A stretch of 64,000 bases of DNA from Rhodopseudomonas palustris (GTDB lineage Bacteria > Pseudomonadota > Alphaproteobacteria > Rhizobiales > Xanthobacteraceae): assembly GCF_003591005.1 (NCBI RefSeq), contig NZ_QYYD01000003.1, positions 1 through 64,000 on the forward strand, read 5' to 3'. The position numbers and the translations under genes were made by a program. The first letter of the stretch is position 1, and each line of letters opens with the position of its first letter. Below the pieces are notes generated by a model. The model was given only the letters and a program-made list of their open reading frames with translations, ran no database searches and was not told the DNA's origin. Shown here piece by piece: positions 34,990 to 45,210 of the stretch.

Positions 34990-35889
34990 TCACGCCGCGA
35001 CCAGGAGCGCCACCCCGAGTACGATCAGCGCGGTGCCGCCGAGTTCGCGTGCCGACAGCGGCTGCTTGAACGAATAGTAAGCCACCGCCTGGGCGAACAG
35101 CACCTCGACCAGCGCCAGCGTCCGCACATTGGCGGCGGCGGTCAGCGCGAACGCCAGAAACCAGAACTGCGACGAGAACGCGCCGACGAATCCGGCCAGC
35201 ATCGACGGCTTCCACAGCCGCAGAATGTCGCGCAGCACATTCGGCGCCCGCGCCAGCAGATAGATCGACAGCACCAGCGTCTGCACGCCGAGTGCGAACA
35301 CCAGCGTGAAGCTCGCGGCGGTGACGAACGTCACCCCCGGCACCACGATGATAGCGCCGCGAAACCCGACCGCCGACAGCGCGAACGCTGCGGCCGCGGC
35401 GAGGCCGAGCAGAGTCGGCCGCAGGCTGGCGAGGTTGCGCTCGCTACCGGGGCGGAGCGCGGTAACAACCACGCCGACGGTGGCGATCAGGATCGCCACG
35501 ACCTTCCACAGATTGAGATGATCGCCCAGGAACACGAAACCGAAGATCGCGGTCTGGATCGCCTCGGTTTTCAAATACGCGGTGGTGACCACGAAGGAGC
35601 GTTCGTTCATCGCCGCCAGCATCAGGCCGGTGGCGAGGATCTGCGCCAGCGCGCCGACCAGCAGCCACGGCCAGAACGCTGCGCTTGGCCATGGGATGGG
35701 ATCGCCGGTCATGGCGATCACCAGCCCGAAGAACAGGATCGAGAACGGAAACCCGAACAGGAAGCGGATATTGGTGGCGCCCCAGGTGCCGAGCGGCCCG
35801 GTCAGCGAGCGCTGCATCGCGTTGCGCGCGACCTGGCCGAGCGCGGCGATCAGCGTGAACGGAATCCAGAGTGAGGCGAGGGTGAGCAT
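34990..35889 (-). CDS. EamA/DMT superfamily transporter
   Basis: 299 residues with about ten hydrophobic helices arranged as two five-helix repeats, the layout of drug/metabolite transporters. Recognisable parts include ALAQILATGLMLAAMNERSF and the second-repeat segment LALVEVLFAQAVAYYSFKQP. It probably exports or imports a small metabolite across the inner membrane; substrate unknown. Divergent from the exported metallo-beta-lactamase-fold gene. It separates the nitrilase cluster from ubiG. Confidence 0.87.
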   Translation of the reverse strand: MLTLASLWIPFTLIAALGQVARNAMQRSLTGPLGTWGATNIRFLFGFPFSILFFGLVIAMTGDPIPWPSAAFWPWLLVGALAQILATGLMLAAMNERSFVVTTAYLKTEAIQTAIFGFVFLGDHLNLWKVVAILIATVGVVVTALRPGSERNLASLRPTLLGLAAAAAFALSAVGFRGAIIVVPGVTFVTAASFTLVFALGVQTLVLSIYLLARAPNVLRDILRLWKPSMLAGFVGAFSSQFWFLAFALTAAANVRTLALVEVLFAQAVAYYSFKQPLSARELGGTALIVLGVALLVAA

Positions 35890-36043
35890 GCGATGATTGA
35901 GGCTGGAGGGCCGGGCACCGTGACGGCGCGGCCCGTCGCGGTCAACCGGAGCAGGCTCATGCCAGCGTTGCGCGACCCTGTCGCGCTGGCGCGGGCAGAT
36001 TTTACCGCTACACTTCGTTCACCTCGAACGGAGCGACACCGCC

Positions 36044-36856
36044 ATGCTGCGCTGCCTTGCCGTCCTCGCCGCCCTGGTCACGCTGTTCGCCGCACCAGCG
36101 CGTGCCGCGGACGGGTTTCGCGGCAGTGAATGTCTGGCGATGGCGCAGGGGCCGCGTGCGATCCCGGTCAGCCTGCGGCGCACGGCAGCCGCCGAGCAGG
36201 TGCTGATCACCTATCGGGGCCACGCCACCTACACGATCGAAAGCCCCGGCGGCGTGATGGTGGCGACCGATTACAGCGGCACCTACGACACCGGGCGCAC
36301 GCCGGACGTCGTCACGATGAACCGCGCGCACTCGACCCACTACACGCTGGCGCCGGATCCGAAGATCGCGCATGTGCTGCACGGCTGGGGTACGGACGGA
36401 CAACCGGCGAAGATCTACGAGCGGGTCGGCGACGTGCTGATCCGCAACGTCACCACCGACATCCGCCGCTACATGTTCGACGACGGCAATGGCGGCATGA
36501 TCAAGGACGGCAATTCGATCTTCATCTTCGAGGTCGCCGGGCTGTGCATCGGCCATCTCGGCCATCTGCACACCACGCTCGACGACAGCCATATCGCGGC
36601 GATCGGCCGAATCGACATCCTGATGGTGCCGATCGACGGCAGCTACACGATGTCGCTCGCCGGCATCTCCGACATCACCAAGCGGCTGCGCGCCTCAGTG
36701 GTGCTGCCGATGCACCGCTTCATGACCCCGCTCGACGATTTCATGCGCCGCATCGGCCAGGACTTCGCAATCGACCAGCGCAGTGACAGCAGCCTGCGCA
36801 TCTCGCGCGACACGCTGCCGGGGACGCCGACGGTGATTATTTTGCGAGGGGTGTAG
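36044..36856 (+). CDS. Exported metallo-beta-lactamase-fold protein (UlaG-like), atypical metal site
   Basis: 270 residues with a signal peptide (MLRCLAVLAALVTLFAAPAR, cut near ARA-AD). The UlaG-like fold is suggested by VLITYRGHATYTIESPGGVM, then CIGHLGHLHTTLDDSHIAAI and DILMVPIDGSYTM. The usual HxHxDH signature is replaced by NRAHSTHY, so metal binding may differ or activity be lost; His in GHLGHLH and MHRF remain. Periplasmic, substrate unknown. Convergent with ubiG. Confidence 0.83.
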   Translation: MLRCLAVLAALVTLFAAPARAADGFRGSECLAMAQGPRAIPVSLRRTAAAEQVLITYRGHATYTIESPGGVMVATDYSGTYDTGRTPDVVTMNRAHSTHYTLAPDPKIAHVLHGWGTDGQPAKIYERVGDVLIRNVTTDIRRYMFDDGNGGMIKDGNSIFIFEVAGLCIGHLGHLHTTLDDSHIAAIGRIDILMVPIDGSYTMSLAGISDITKRLRASVVLPMHRFMTPLDDFMRRIGQDFAIDQRSDSSLRISRDTLPGTPTVIILRGV

Positions 36857-36862
36857 TCGGGG

Positions 36863-36936
36863 CGTCATTGCGAGCGAAGCGAAGCAATCCAGCGCGGTGC
36901 ACTGAGCTGGATTGCTTCGCTTCGCTCGCAATGACG
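36863..36936. repeat. Palindromic repeat, family F copy 1
   Basis: CGTCATTGCGAGCGAAGCGA and TCGCTTCGCTCGCAATGACG with AAGCAATCCAG/CTGGATTGCTT inside. A second copy lies at 54085-54167. Confidence 0.92.
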
Positions 36937-36950
36937 GATAGGACGTGCGC

Positions 36951-37045
36951 CGTAGGGTGGGTTAGGCGCGCTTGCGCCGTAACCCACCATCTTTGCGTTG
37001 ACGGGGGGGCGGTGGGTTACGCGCTGCGCGCTAACCCACCCTACG
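36951..37045. repeat. Palindromic repeat, family D copy 1
   Basis: CGTAGGGTGGGTTAGGCGCG is mirrored by CGCGCTAACCCACCCTACG, with inner TAACCCACC/GGTGGGTTA arms. Related copies are at 47349, 47658 and 62324. Confidence 0.92.
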
Positions 37046-37051
37046 GCGATG

Positions 37052-37813
37052 TTACGGCGCCGTCTCGGCCACCACCATGTAGTTCACGTCCATGTCGGGC
37101 GAGAGCTTCCAGCGGTCGGCGAGCGGGTTGTAGACCATGCCGGACTGTTCGGTGACGACCAGCTTCATGCCGTTCAGGTGCTGTTCGAGTTCGGCGGGGG
37201 TGACGAACTTGTCCCACTGATGGGTGCCGCGCGGCAGCCAGCGCATCACATATTCGGCGCCGACGATCGCCAGCGCAAAGCTCTTCCAGTTGCGGTTGAG
37301 GGTGGCCACCACCATGATGCCGGTCGGCTTCATCAGCGCGGCGCAGCGCGACAGGAAGGCGCCGACGTCGGTGACGTGCTCGATCACTTCCATCGCCAGC
37401 ACGATGTCGAATCGCTCGCGCGGGTCGATCTCCTCGACCATGACGTTGCGATAGTCGATCGCCAGATGCGACTTGTCGGCGTGCAGCTTGGCGGCCGCTA
37501 TGTTGGTGGCCGAGGGGTCGATGCCGATCACCTGGGCGCCGAGCCGGGTGAACGGCTCGCAGAGCAGGCCGGCGCCGCAGCCGATATCCAGCATCCGCAG
37601 CCCGGACAGGCAGCTCAGGCTCTTGGCGTTGCGGTCGAATTTCCGGCAGGCGGCGTCGCGGATGAAACTGATGCGCAGCGGATTGATCCGATGGAGCGGC
37701 GCCATCTTGCCGGTCGGGTCCCACCATTCGGCCGAGAGTTTGGAGAATTTGGCGATCTCGGCGGGGTCGACGGTCGACGCCGGCGCGCCGGGGGTCTCGT
37801 GTTGCAATGCCAT
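37052..37813 (-). CDS. ubiG: Bifunctional ubiquinone O-methyltransferase
   Basis: 253 residues from the ATG at 37813; upstream residues in the open frame do not fit the family. UbiG performs both O-methylations in ubiquinone synthesis. The start FSKLSAEWWDPTGKMAPLHR is diagnostic, the SAM loop is MLDIGCGAGLLCEPFTRLGA, and VIEHVTDVGAFL and LNRNWKSFALAIVGAEYV are typical. Divergent from lysC, as in several relatives. Confidence 0.95.
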   Translation of the reverse strand: MALQHETPGAPASTVDPAEIAKFSKLSAEWWDPTGKMAPLHRINPLRISFIRDAACRKFDRNAKSLSCLSGLRMLDIGCGAGLLCEPFTRLGAQVIGIDPSATNIAAAKLHADKSHLAIDYRNVMVEEIDPRERFDIVLAMEVIEHVTDVGAFLSRCAALMKPTGIMVVATLNRNWKSFALAIVGAEYVMRWLPRGTHQWDKFVTPAELEQHLNGMKLVVTEQSGMVYNPLADRWKLSPDMDVNYMVVAETAP

Positions 37814-38003
37814 GGCGGTTCGCCGTGCTCCCAGATTCGCGTGTTCGCGCCGTCGCGGGCAGCTGAACCTTGCCCCGGTTCCGTCCGGGGCCGCTCGGTT
37901 GCTTGCCCGAAACCGCGGCGCTGTGTATACGCGCCACGCGGCTGCCGACTGGCGGATTCCGCGCCATCCATATCCGTTGTCTGCAAGGATTGCACTATTC
38001 GTC

Positions 38004-39257
38004 ATGGCCCGGCTGGTGATGAAATTCGGCGGCACGTCCGTCGCCAATATCGAGCGCATCCAGAACGTCGCGCGCCATGTCAAACGCGAGGTCGACGCCG
38101 GCCATGAGGTCGCCGTGGTGGTGTCGGCGATGGCCGGCAAGACCAACGAGCTGGTCGCCTGGTGCACAGAGGCTTCGCCGATGCACGATGCCCGCGAATA
38201 CGACGCGGTGGTGGCGTCCGGCGAGCAGGTGACGTCAGGCTTGCTGGCGATCGCCCTGCAGGCGCTTGGTATTCAGGCACGGTCCTGGCAGGGCTGGCAG
38301 CTGCCGATCCGCACCAGCGACGCCCATGCGTCGGCCCGCATCGTCGATATCGACGGCGGCGAAATCATCAAGCGGTTCGGCGACCGCAAGGAAGTCGCGG
38401 TGATCGCCGGCTTCCAGGGCATCAATCCCGAAACCGGCCGCATCACCACGCTCGGCCGCGGCGGCTCCGACACCTCGGCGGTGGCGATCGCGGCGGCGCT
38501 GAAGGCCGATCGCTGCGACATCTACACCGACGTCGACGGCGTCTACACCACTGATCCCCGCGTGGTGCCGAAGGCGAAACGGCTCGACAAGGTGGCGTTC
38601 GAGGAGATGCTGGAACTGGCCTCGCAGGGCGCCAAGGTGCTGCAGGTCCGCTCGGTCGAGCTCGGCATGGTCTACAACGTGCCGATCTTCGTGCGGTCCT
38701 CGTTCGACAAACCCGAAGACATCGATCCGCACGGCACGCCGCCGGGCACGCTGATCTGCAGCGAGGAGAAAATCATGGAGAACCACGTCGTCACCGGCAT
38801 CGCCTTCTCGAAGGACGAAGCCCAGATCTCGGTCCGCCGGATCGAGGACAAGCCGGGGGTGGCGGCGTCGATCTTCGGGCCGCTGGCCGAGGCCAACATC
38901 AACGTCGACATGATTGTTCAGAACGTGTCGGAAGACGGCAAGACCACCGACCTGACCTTCACGGTGCCGGCGGCCGATTTCGCCCGCGCCAAGCAGACCA
39001 TCACGTCGGCGCAGGACAAGATCGGCTACGCCCGGTTCGACTCAGAGACCGACGTCGCCAAGGTGTCGGTGATCGGCTCGGGCATGCGCAGCCACGCCGG
39101 CGTCGCCGCCCAGGCGTTCGCGGCGCTCGCCGCCCGCAACATCAACATTCGGGCGATCACGACGTCGGAAATCAAATTCTCGGTGCTGATCGACGCGGCC
39201 TATACGGAGCTCGCGGTTCGCACGCTGCATACTTTGTACGGATTGGATCAAGTTTAG
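38004..39257 (+). CDS. lysC: Aspartate kinase
   Basis: 417 residues. It phosphorylates aspartate, opening the route to lysine, diaminopimelate, threonine and methionine. The kinase signature VMKFGGTSVANIERI is at the start, with GRGGSDTSAVAIAAAL and TDVDGVYTTDPR in the catalytic domain. Two C-terminal ACT domains (EDKPGVAASIFGPLAEANIN and the one around GMRSHAGVAAQAFAALAARN) give feedback control by end products. dapD and dapE of the same pathway are 22 kb away in this window. Confidence 0.96.
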   Translation: MARLVMKFGGTSVANIERIQNVARHVKREVDAGHEVAVVVSAMAGKTNELVAWCTEASPMHDAREYDAVVASGEQVTSGLLAIALQALGIQARSWQGWQLPIRTSDAHASARIVDIDGGEIIKRFGDRKEVAVIAGFQGINPETGRITTLGRGGSDTSAVAIAAALKADRCDIYTDVDGVYTTDPRVVPKAKRLDKVAFEEMLELASQGAKVLQVRSVELGMVYNVPIFVRSSFDKPEDIDPHGTPPGTLICSEEKIMENHVVTGIAFSKDEAQISVRRIEDKPGVAASIFGPLAEANINVDMIVQNVSEDGKTTDLTFTVPAADFARAKQTITSAQDKIGYARFDSETDVAKVSVIGSGMRSHAGVAAQAFAALAARNINIRAITTSEIKFSVLIDAAYTELAVRTLHTLYGLDQV

Positions 39258-39537
39258 AACAATTTTGGCGTGATCGAACGCGGCGGGCGTGCATCGTCCG
39301 CGTCGTCGATGGCAGGCGTTTTGCTTGGCAAATCAAGCCTCAATTCGCTATACGGCCAGAAGCGCGTTGCGCATCGGCAGGGCGGTCGAACGGCCGCCTT
39401 CTGCTGCGATGCGAAGGGCGGATCGAGTATTGACGTCGGGTGCGGGACCGCCGCTGCCCGATGATGTTTGAGACGAAGGTTTCTGCCGCCGGCGTGTAGG
39501 TCGGCGGCGGCGATGATTTCAGGGGAGATGTCGGCAC

Positions 39538-41805
39538 ATGCGGAGCACGTCGGGCGGCCCCCGCGTCTTGCTGAGACGGCTCCGTGAAACCATGGCGGAG
39601 CAAGTCTCCGCGCAGGAACGGCTGGACAAGATCGTCGTTCTGATCGCCGCCAACATGGTGGCGGAGGTGTGCTCCACCTACGTGCTGCGCGTCGACAACA
39701 CGCTCGAACTCTACGCCACCGAAGGCCTCAACCGCGAAGCCGTGCACCAGACCGTGCTCAACGCGCACGAGGGTCTGGTCGGTCTGGTGGCTTCCGAAGC
39801 GACGCCGCTGAACCTGTCCGACGCGCAGAGCCATCCGGCATTCTCGTTCCGCCCGGAGACCGGCGAAGAAATCTATCACTCGTTCCTCGGCGTGCCGATC
39901 TTGCGCGCCGGCAACACGCTCGGCGTGCTGGTGGTGCAGAACCGCGCCAAGCGCACCTATGTCGAGGAAGAAGTCGAGGCGCTGCAGACCACCGCGATGG
40001 TGCTGGCCGAGATGATCGCCTCGGGTGAATTGTCGGCGCTGGCGCAGCCCGGCGCCGAGCCGGCGGCGCGGCACTCGATCCACAAGACCGGCGCGGTGCT
40101 GTCGGACGGCATCGCGCTCGGCCACGTCGTGCTGCACGAGCCGCGCGTGGTGATCACGAACTACATCGCCGAGGATCTGCCGAAGGAGATCAAGCGGCTC
40201 GACACCGCGCTGGCCAATCTCCGCTCCGACCTCGACCGCATGCTCGAGCGCGGCGATGTCGCCGACGGCGGCGAGCATCGCGACGTGCTCGAGGCCTACC
40301 GAATGTTCGCCAACGACCACGGCTGGTCGCACAAGCTGCACGAGGCGGTGGCCACCGGTCTCACCGCCGAAGCCGCGGTCGAGCGCGTGCAGTCGGACAC
40401 CCGCGCCCGGATGCTGCGCTCGACGGATCCTTACTTGCGCGAGCGGCTGCACGATCTGGAAGACCTCGGCCACCGGCTGATGCGCCAGCTCGTCGGCCAG
40501 AACCACGCGCCGTCGCGCGAGCACCTGCCCGAGAACGCGATCCTGATCGCGCGTTCGATGGGGCCGGCCGCACTGCTGGATTACGACCGTAAGCGGCTGC
40601 GCGGCCTGGTGCTCGAAGAAGGCACCGCGAATTCGCACGTCGCCATCGTGGCGCGCGCGCTCGGCATCGCCGCGGTCGGCGAAGTGCCGAACGCGCCGGG
40701 GATCGCCGATCCGGGCGACGCGATCATCGTCGATGCGACTTCAGGTTCGATCTATGTGCGGCCATCTGCCGAAATCGAAGCCGCCTATGCAGAGCGGGTC
40801 CGCTTCCGCGCGCGGCGGCAGGCGCAATATTCGGCGCTGCGCGATCGGCCCTGCGTTACCAAGGACGGCCAGCCGGTCGATCTGATGATCAATGCGGGTC
40901 TCGCCATTGACCTGCCGCATATCGAGGACACCGGCTCGTCGGGCATCGGCCTGTTCCGCACCGAACTGCAGTTCATGATCGGCCAGAGCCTGCCGCGGTC
41001 GAGCGATCAGCTGGCGTTGTACCGCGCGGTGCTCGACGCCGCCGGCAGCAAGCCGGTGACGTTCCGCACACTCGACATCGGCGGCGACAAGGCGCTGCCC
41101 TATATGGAAACCGTGGTCGAGGAGAACCCGGCGCTCGGCTGGCGGGCGATCCGGCTCGGGCTCGATCGCCCCGGCCTGCTACGCAGCCAGATCCGCGCGC
41201 TGCTGCGCGCCGGCGGCGGACGCTATCTGCGCATCATGTTTCCGATGGTGTCCGAAGTCGCCGAATTCGACGCCGCCAAATCGATCGTCGAGCGCGAGCT
41301 GACTTACTTGCGCCAGCACGGCCACACACTGCCGGAACGCGTCGATGTCGGCACCATGGTCGAGGTGCCGGCGCTGCTGTATCAGCTCGACGAACTGCTC
41401 AAGAAGGTCGACTTCGTTTCGGTCGGCTCCAACGATCTGTTCCAGTTTTTGTTCGCAGTCGATCGCGGCAATTCCAAAGTGTCGGAGCGGTTCGACACGC
41501 TGTCGGCCCCGATCCTGCGGGCGCTGCGCGACATCGTCCGCAAAGCCAAGGCGGCGAAACGCTCGGTGTCGCTGTGCGGCGAGATGGCGTCGCAGCCGCT
41601 CGCGGCATTGGCGCTGATCGCGATCGGCTATCGTTCGCTGTCGGTGTCGGCGCTGTCACACGGCCCGGTCAAGGCGATGATCCTCGAACTCGATGCCGCC
41701 AAGGCCGAGGCTGCGATCTCGCCGCTGCTCGATCTGCCGTCCGGTAGCGTGTCGATCCGGCAGAAGCTGGCGGACTTTGCCGAGGCGCATCGGTTGTCGT
41801 TGTAG
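39538..41805 (+). CDS. ptsP: Phosphoenolpyruvate-protein phosphotransferase of the nitrogen PTS (EI-Ntr)
   Basis: 755 residues. An N-terminal GAF domain (about 20-170, [20 protein letters not shown]) precedes the enzyme I body. The phospho-His367 lies in [20 protein letters not shown]; the PEP-binding region has [26 protein letters not shown] and [16 protein letters not shown]. It passes phosphate from PEP to NPr and EIIA-Ntr, signalling nitrogen and carbon state. GAF binds glutamine or 2-oxoglutarate in relatives. It follows lysC by 280 bases that hold a GCCGCCG/CGGCGGC hairpin. Confidence 0.95.
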   Translation: MRSTSGGPRVLLRRLRETMAEQVSAQERLDKIVVLIAANMVAEVCSTYVLRVDNTLELYATEGLNREAVHQTVLNAHEGLVGLVASEATPLNLSDAQSHPAFSFRPETGEEIYHSFLGVPILRAGNTLGVLVVQNRAKRTYVEEEVEALQTTAMVLAEMIASGELSALAQPGAEPAARHSIHKTGAVLSDGIALGHVVLHEPRVVITNYIAEDLPKEIKRLDTALANLRSDLDRMLERGDVADGGEHRDVLEAYRMFANDHGWSHKLHEAVATGLTAEAAVERVQSDTRARMLRSTDPYLRERLHDLEDLGHRLMRQLVGQNHAPSREHLPENAILIARSMGPAALLDYDRKRLRGLVLEEGTANSHVAIVARALGIAAVGEVPNAPGIADPGDAIIVDATSGSIYVRPSAEIEAAYAERVRFRARRQAQYSALRDRPCVTKDGQPVDLMINAGLAIDLPHIEDTGSSGIGLFRTELQFMIGQSLPRSSDQLALYRAVLDAAGSKPVTFRTLDIGGDKALPYMETVVEENPALGWRAIRLGLDRPGLLRSQIRALLRAGGGRYLRIMFPMVSEVAEFDAAKSIVERELTYLRQHGHTLPERVDVGTMVEVPALLYQLDELLKKVDFVSVGSNDLFQFLFAVDRGNSKVSERFDTLSAPILRALRDIVRKAKAAKRSVSLCGEMASQPLAALALIAIGYRSLSVSALSHGPVKAMILELDAAKAEAAISPLLDLPSGSVSIRQKLADFAEAHRLSL

Positions 41806-41873
41806 CGATTGTCGTTGCTGCCGGCGCTACGCCCGCCCGCCGTTCTGCCGTTTTTCGTTGTTCGAGATCATCC

Positions 41874-42962
41874 ATGTCCAATCTGCCCGAAGCCAAGCTC
41901 GACGTTCTGCTCGCGCATCACGCCTCGCTCGAAGCCCAACTCGTCGGCGGCAATGTCGGCGCCGCCGACTATGTGCGGATCACCCGCGAATTGTCCGAAC
42001 TCAACCCACTGATCGAAGCCGTGAAGGCATATCGGCAGGTGCGCGACGAGATGGGCGGGATCGAGGAACTGCTCGAGGATCCGGGCGCCGACCCGGAACT
42101 GCGTGCGATGGCGGAGGCCGAGCGCTCCGCGCTCGACGGCCATCTTGAGGAACTGATCCAGCAGATCCGCGTCGCGCTGCTGCCCAAGGACGCGATGGAC
42201 GAGCGCAACGTCATGCTGGAAATCCGCGCCGGCACCGGCGGTGACGAAGCCTCGCTGTTCGCCGGCGATCTGTTCCGGATGTACGAGAAATTCGCCGCGT
42301 TGCAGGGTTGGAGCGTCGAGGTGATCTCGGCCAGCGAAGGCACGGTGGGCGGCTACAAGGAAATCATCGCCGAAGTGAAAGGCCGCGGCGCCTTTGCCAA
42401 GCTGAAATTCGAGTCCGGCGTGCACCGCGTCCAGCGCGTGCCCGACACCGAAACGCAGGGCCGCATTCACACCTCGGCCGCGACCGTCGCGGTGCTGCCC
42501 GAGGTCGAGGAGGTCGACGTCGATATCAAGCCGGACGATCTGAAGATCGACACTATGCGGGCGCAGGGCGCCGGCGGTCAGCACGTCAACAAGACCGAAT
42601 CGGCGATCCGCATCACCCATCTGCCGACCGGCATCGTGGTGATGATGCAGGACAGCCGCTCGCAGCATAAGAACCGCGCGTCCGCGATGAACATCCTGCG
42701 CTCGCGAATCTACGACGCCGAGCGCCAGCGCGTCGATGCCGCGCGCTCCGCCGAGCGCAAGGAGAAGGTCGGGTCGGGCGATCGTTCGGAGCGGATCCGC
42801 ACCTACAATTTTCCGCAGGGCCGCGTCACCGATCACCGGATCAACCTGACGCTGTACAAGCTGCCGCAAGTGATCGCCGGCGAAGCGCTCGGCGAACTGA
42901 TCGATGCGCTCACCACCGAGCATCAGGCCGCGCAGCTTGCGGCACAGAGCGACGCCGCGTGA
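41874..42962 (+). CDS. prfA: Peptide chain release factor 1
   Basis: 362 residues. RF1 ends translation at UAA and UAG. The catalytic GGQ is at 234-236 in [15 protein letters not shown], whose Gln is the methylation target of PrmC. The first helical domain and the [18 protein letters not shown] segment are typical. The stop codon overlaps the prmC GTG start (GTGA at 42959), so the modifying enzyme is coupled to its substrate. Confidence 0.97.
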   Translation: MSNLPEAKLDVLLAHHASLEAQLVGGNVGAADYVRITRELSELNPLIEAVKAYRQVRDEMGGIEELLEDPGADPELRAMAEAERSALDGHLEELIQQIRVALLPKDAMDERNVMLEIRAGTGGDEASLFAGDLFRMYEKFAALQGWSVEVISASEGTVGGYKEIIAEVKGRGAFAKLKFESGVHRVQRVPDTETQGRIHTSAATVAVLPEVEEVDVDIKPDDLKIDTMRAQGAGGQHVNKTESAIRITHLPTGIVVMMQDSRSQHKNRASAMNILRSRIYDAERQRVDAARSAERKEKVGSGDRSERIRTYNFPQGRVTDHRINLTLYKLPQVIAGEALGELIDALTTEHQAAQLAAQSDAA

Positions 42963-43876
42963 CCAGCGCCGCCGATGTGCCGCGGGGTGCGGCCTCGGTG
43001 ATAGAGGCGCTGTGCGGCTTCCCCGTGGGGGCCGCACGCCGCGCCGTCAGCAAACTATTTAAGGAGGCGGGCCTCGATTCGCCGGATCTCGACGCGCGGC
43101 TGCTGATCGGCGAGGTCACCGGTCTCGATCTCACCGGATTGGTGTCGCAGGCCGAGCGGTCGCTCACCGTGGACGAAGCCGGGCGGCTCGCCGCCTTTGC
43201 GGAGCGGCGGCTCGCCGGCGAGCCGGTGGCGCGGATCCTCGGAACGCGCGAATTCTGGGGGCTGCTGCTGCGGCTCGGCGCCGACACGCTGGTGCCGCGG
43301 CCGGACACCGAGACGGTGGTCGAGGTGGCGCTGGAATATCTTCGCGCTGATGCGTGCCCGCAACCTCGCGTTCTCGATATCGGTACTGGCTCCGGCGCGA
43401 TCCTGCTGGCGCTGCTCAGCGAGTGCCGTGACGCCACCGGCATCGCGACTGATATCAACCTTGAAACTTTAAAGATCGCCCGCGTCAATGCGGCAGAACT
43501 CGGCCTTTCGGATCGCGCGCGCTTCGTCGCCTGCGACTATGCGGCGGCGCTCGCCGGCCCGTTCGATCTCGTCGTATCCAACCCGCCCTATATTCCGGCC
43601 GGCGATATCGCGGCGCTCGACGTCGAGGTGCGCGAGCACGATCCGCGCCGCGCGCTCGACGGCGGTGCGGACGGTCTCGACGCCTATCGCCGGATCGTGC
43701 CCGAGGCGCTCCGGCTGCTGCGTCCAGGAGGTGCGCTGGTGGTGGAGTTCGGGCAGGGCCAGAGCGAGGCTGTGGTTGGCCTCATGCGGGCGGCCGGACT
43801 GACGGTCGCGTCGCCGCCGCGTGCCGATCTGGCTGGTGTTCTGCGCGTGGCGCTCGGTTGCAATTTGCCGGCTTAA
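42959..43876 (+). CDS. prmC: Release factor glutamine methyltransferase
   Basis: 305 residues from a GTG that overlaps the prfA stop. PrmC methylates the GGQ glutamine of release factors. The N-terminal helical substrate domain contains [14 protein letters not shown] and [20 protein letters not shown]. The SAM loop is [16 protein letters not shown], and the catalytic NPPY is at 208-211 in [15 protein letters not shown] family-atypical 30 residues at the N-terminus ([20 protein letters not shown]) may mean a later start. Confidence 0.94.
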   Translation: MTSAADVPRGAASVIEALCGFPVGAARRAVSKLFKEAGLDSPDLDARLLIGEVTGLDLTGLVSQAERSLTVDEAGRLAAFAERRLAGEPVARILGTREFWGLLLRLGADTLVPRPDTETVVEVALEYLRADACPQPRVLDIGTGSGAILLALLSECRDATGIATDINLETLKIARVNAAELGLSDRARFVACDYAAALAGPFDLVVSNPPYIPAGDIAALDVEVREHDPRRALDGGADGLDAYRRIVPEALRLLRPGGALVVEFGQGQSEAVVGLMRAAGLTVASPPRADLAGVLRVALGCNLPA

Positions 43877-44426
43877 CGTCGGAATAGATTGCAAAAAACG
43901 CTTGGAAAATCGGAGAAGAGCGACTACGTTCCGGCCAGGATATCGGGCCAGGGTGACTGGCCCCTCGGATCTGTAGTCGAAGGCCGGAAAAGAACACAGT
44001 TCTTGTCGAGTCTTGTCGAGAACCCGGCTCGAAGGGTTCCAGGCAGCGGGTCCGGTTGAGCGCGAGGGCTTGGACAGAGCCGCGCTGCTCTCGACCGCGG
44101 AGCAAACGAAAGCCTGATTTTACGCTTGAAGAACTCACGCAAGCGAAGCTGAGCCTGCTTTGGCGGGCTCGTGGTTGGGTCCGGCCAGCGCGGCATGGTG
44201 CGCTCCGGAGTTGGGGAACGCGTCTTTGTTGAACGCGACATGCGGCGCTGACGGTATCAAACGGGTCAATTTTTGCGGATGGGCGGCTGTCGCCCGCAGT
44301 CGGCTTTGGCCTGCCATGCGCGCCGGCGGCATCGCGCGCGACCGTGGCGTGCACCAGAACGATCAGGCGCCACAACGATCAAACATCCACCATCGGGACG
44401 TACGGGACTCGGTAAAAAGGTAAGAC
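43877..44426 (+). ncRNA. Candidate structured RNA or long leader upstream of the DUF4167 gene
   Basis: 550 bases without a convincing gene but with a run of strong hairpins. GACTAC (43922) pairs with GTAGTC (43973) around an inner GGGCCAG/CTGGCCC stem (43945-43963). Then come AGAAC/GTTCT (43991-44003), GAACCC/GGGTTC (44020-44039), AGAGC/GCTCT (44076-44091), CGCTTG/CAAGCG (44123-44145), and an eight-pair stem GAGCCTGC/GCGGGCTC with a TTTG loop (44151-44170). The part from 44171 to 44426 shows nothing clear. Strand and ends are guesses; no known RNA family was recognised. Confidence 0.4.
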
Positions 44427-45143
44427 ATGAGAAACGGGCAGAACAACAAGCGGCTGCGCAATCGGAACAATGGTGGCGGCGGCAATAATAACAACAACAA
44501 CCGGCGCGGCCAAAATCCGATGACCCGGGTGTTCGAATCCAACGGCCCTGATATCAAAATCCGCGGCACTGCTTCTCACGTTGCCGAGAAATACGTTCAG
44601 CTTGCCCGAGATGCGCGCTCATCCGGCGACCCGGTTGCGGCTGAGAATTATTATCAGCACGCCGAACATTACTTCCGTCTGATCGCGGCGGCGCAGGAGC
44701 AATTCCGGCAGAATCAGCCGCAGCAACAGCAGCCGCGCATCGACAACGACATGTCGGACGGCGACGACGACGAGACCGACTACTCGAACTTCGGTGCGGA
44801 GCCGGGCCTCGTCCCGGTGCAGCCGCAGCCGCAATATCAGCCGCGCGAACAGCCGCAGTATCAGCCCCGGGAGCCGCGCGAACAGCCGCAGCCGCGTGAA
44901 CATCGTCCGCAGCCGCAGTTCACCCCGCGTGCCGAGCAGCCGCAGCCGACCGTCGATGCCGGCGTTGATCGCCTGCCGTCGTTCATCACCGGCCCGCAGC
45001 CGCAGGTTCCGCCGGCCGCGTTCGAAGGCGCGGGTGGCGGTGAACGCTTCCCGCCGCGCCGCCGTCGGCGTCCACATACGCCGCGTGGCGAAGCCGCCGC
45101 CGCAGCGCCTGCCCCGGCCGAGGACGTCTCGCGCGGCGAATAA
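44427..45143 (+). CDS. DUF4167 domain-containing protein
   Basis: 238 residues. The N-terminal domain (to about residue 90) is Asn/Arg-rich then conserved: RNGQNNKRLRNRNNGG, RVFESNGPDIKIRGTASHVA, EKYVQLARDARSSGDPVAAE, NYYQHAEHYFRLIAAAQ. The rest is low-complexity Gln/Pro/Arg with PQ(Y)QPRE repeats and an Arg-rich end. The composition suggests RNA or DNA binding by a disordered tail, which is inference. Common in alphaproteobacteria downstream of prmC. Ends at a clear terminator. Confidence 0.9.
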   Translation: MRNGQNNKRLRNRNNGGGGNNNNNNRRGQNPMTRVFESNGPDIKIRGTASHVAEKYVQLARDARSSGDPVAAENYYQHAEHYFRLIAAAQEQFRQNQPQQQQPRIDNDMSDGDDDETDYSNFGAEPGLVPVQPQPQYQPREQPQYQPREPREQPQPREHRPQPQFTPRAEQPQPTVDAGVDRLPSFITGPQPQVPPAAFEGAGGGERFPPRRRRRPHTPRGEAAAAAPAPAEDVSRGE

Positions 45144-45177
45144 GCGCGGGCCTGTCGTCTGATAGGATGATGATATC

Positions 45178-45210
45178 AAGGGTCGCGCTTGGCGCGGCCC
45201 TTGTTTGTTT
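45178..45210 (+). terminator. Rho-independent terminator of the DUF4167 gene
   Basis: An 11-pair stem AAGGGTCGCGC/GCGCGGCCCTT (one G-T pair) with a three-base loop is followed by GTTTGTTT. It overlaps the 3' end of the convergent methyltransferase gene by a base or so. Confidence 0.8.

Noticed and set aside
43782-44375. Minus-strand open frame of 197 codons across the hairpin-rich gap
   Set aside because: Composition is Arg/Pro/Ser-rich with no recognisable motif, it overlaps the end of prmC, and there is no good ribosome site.
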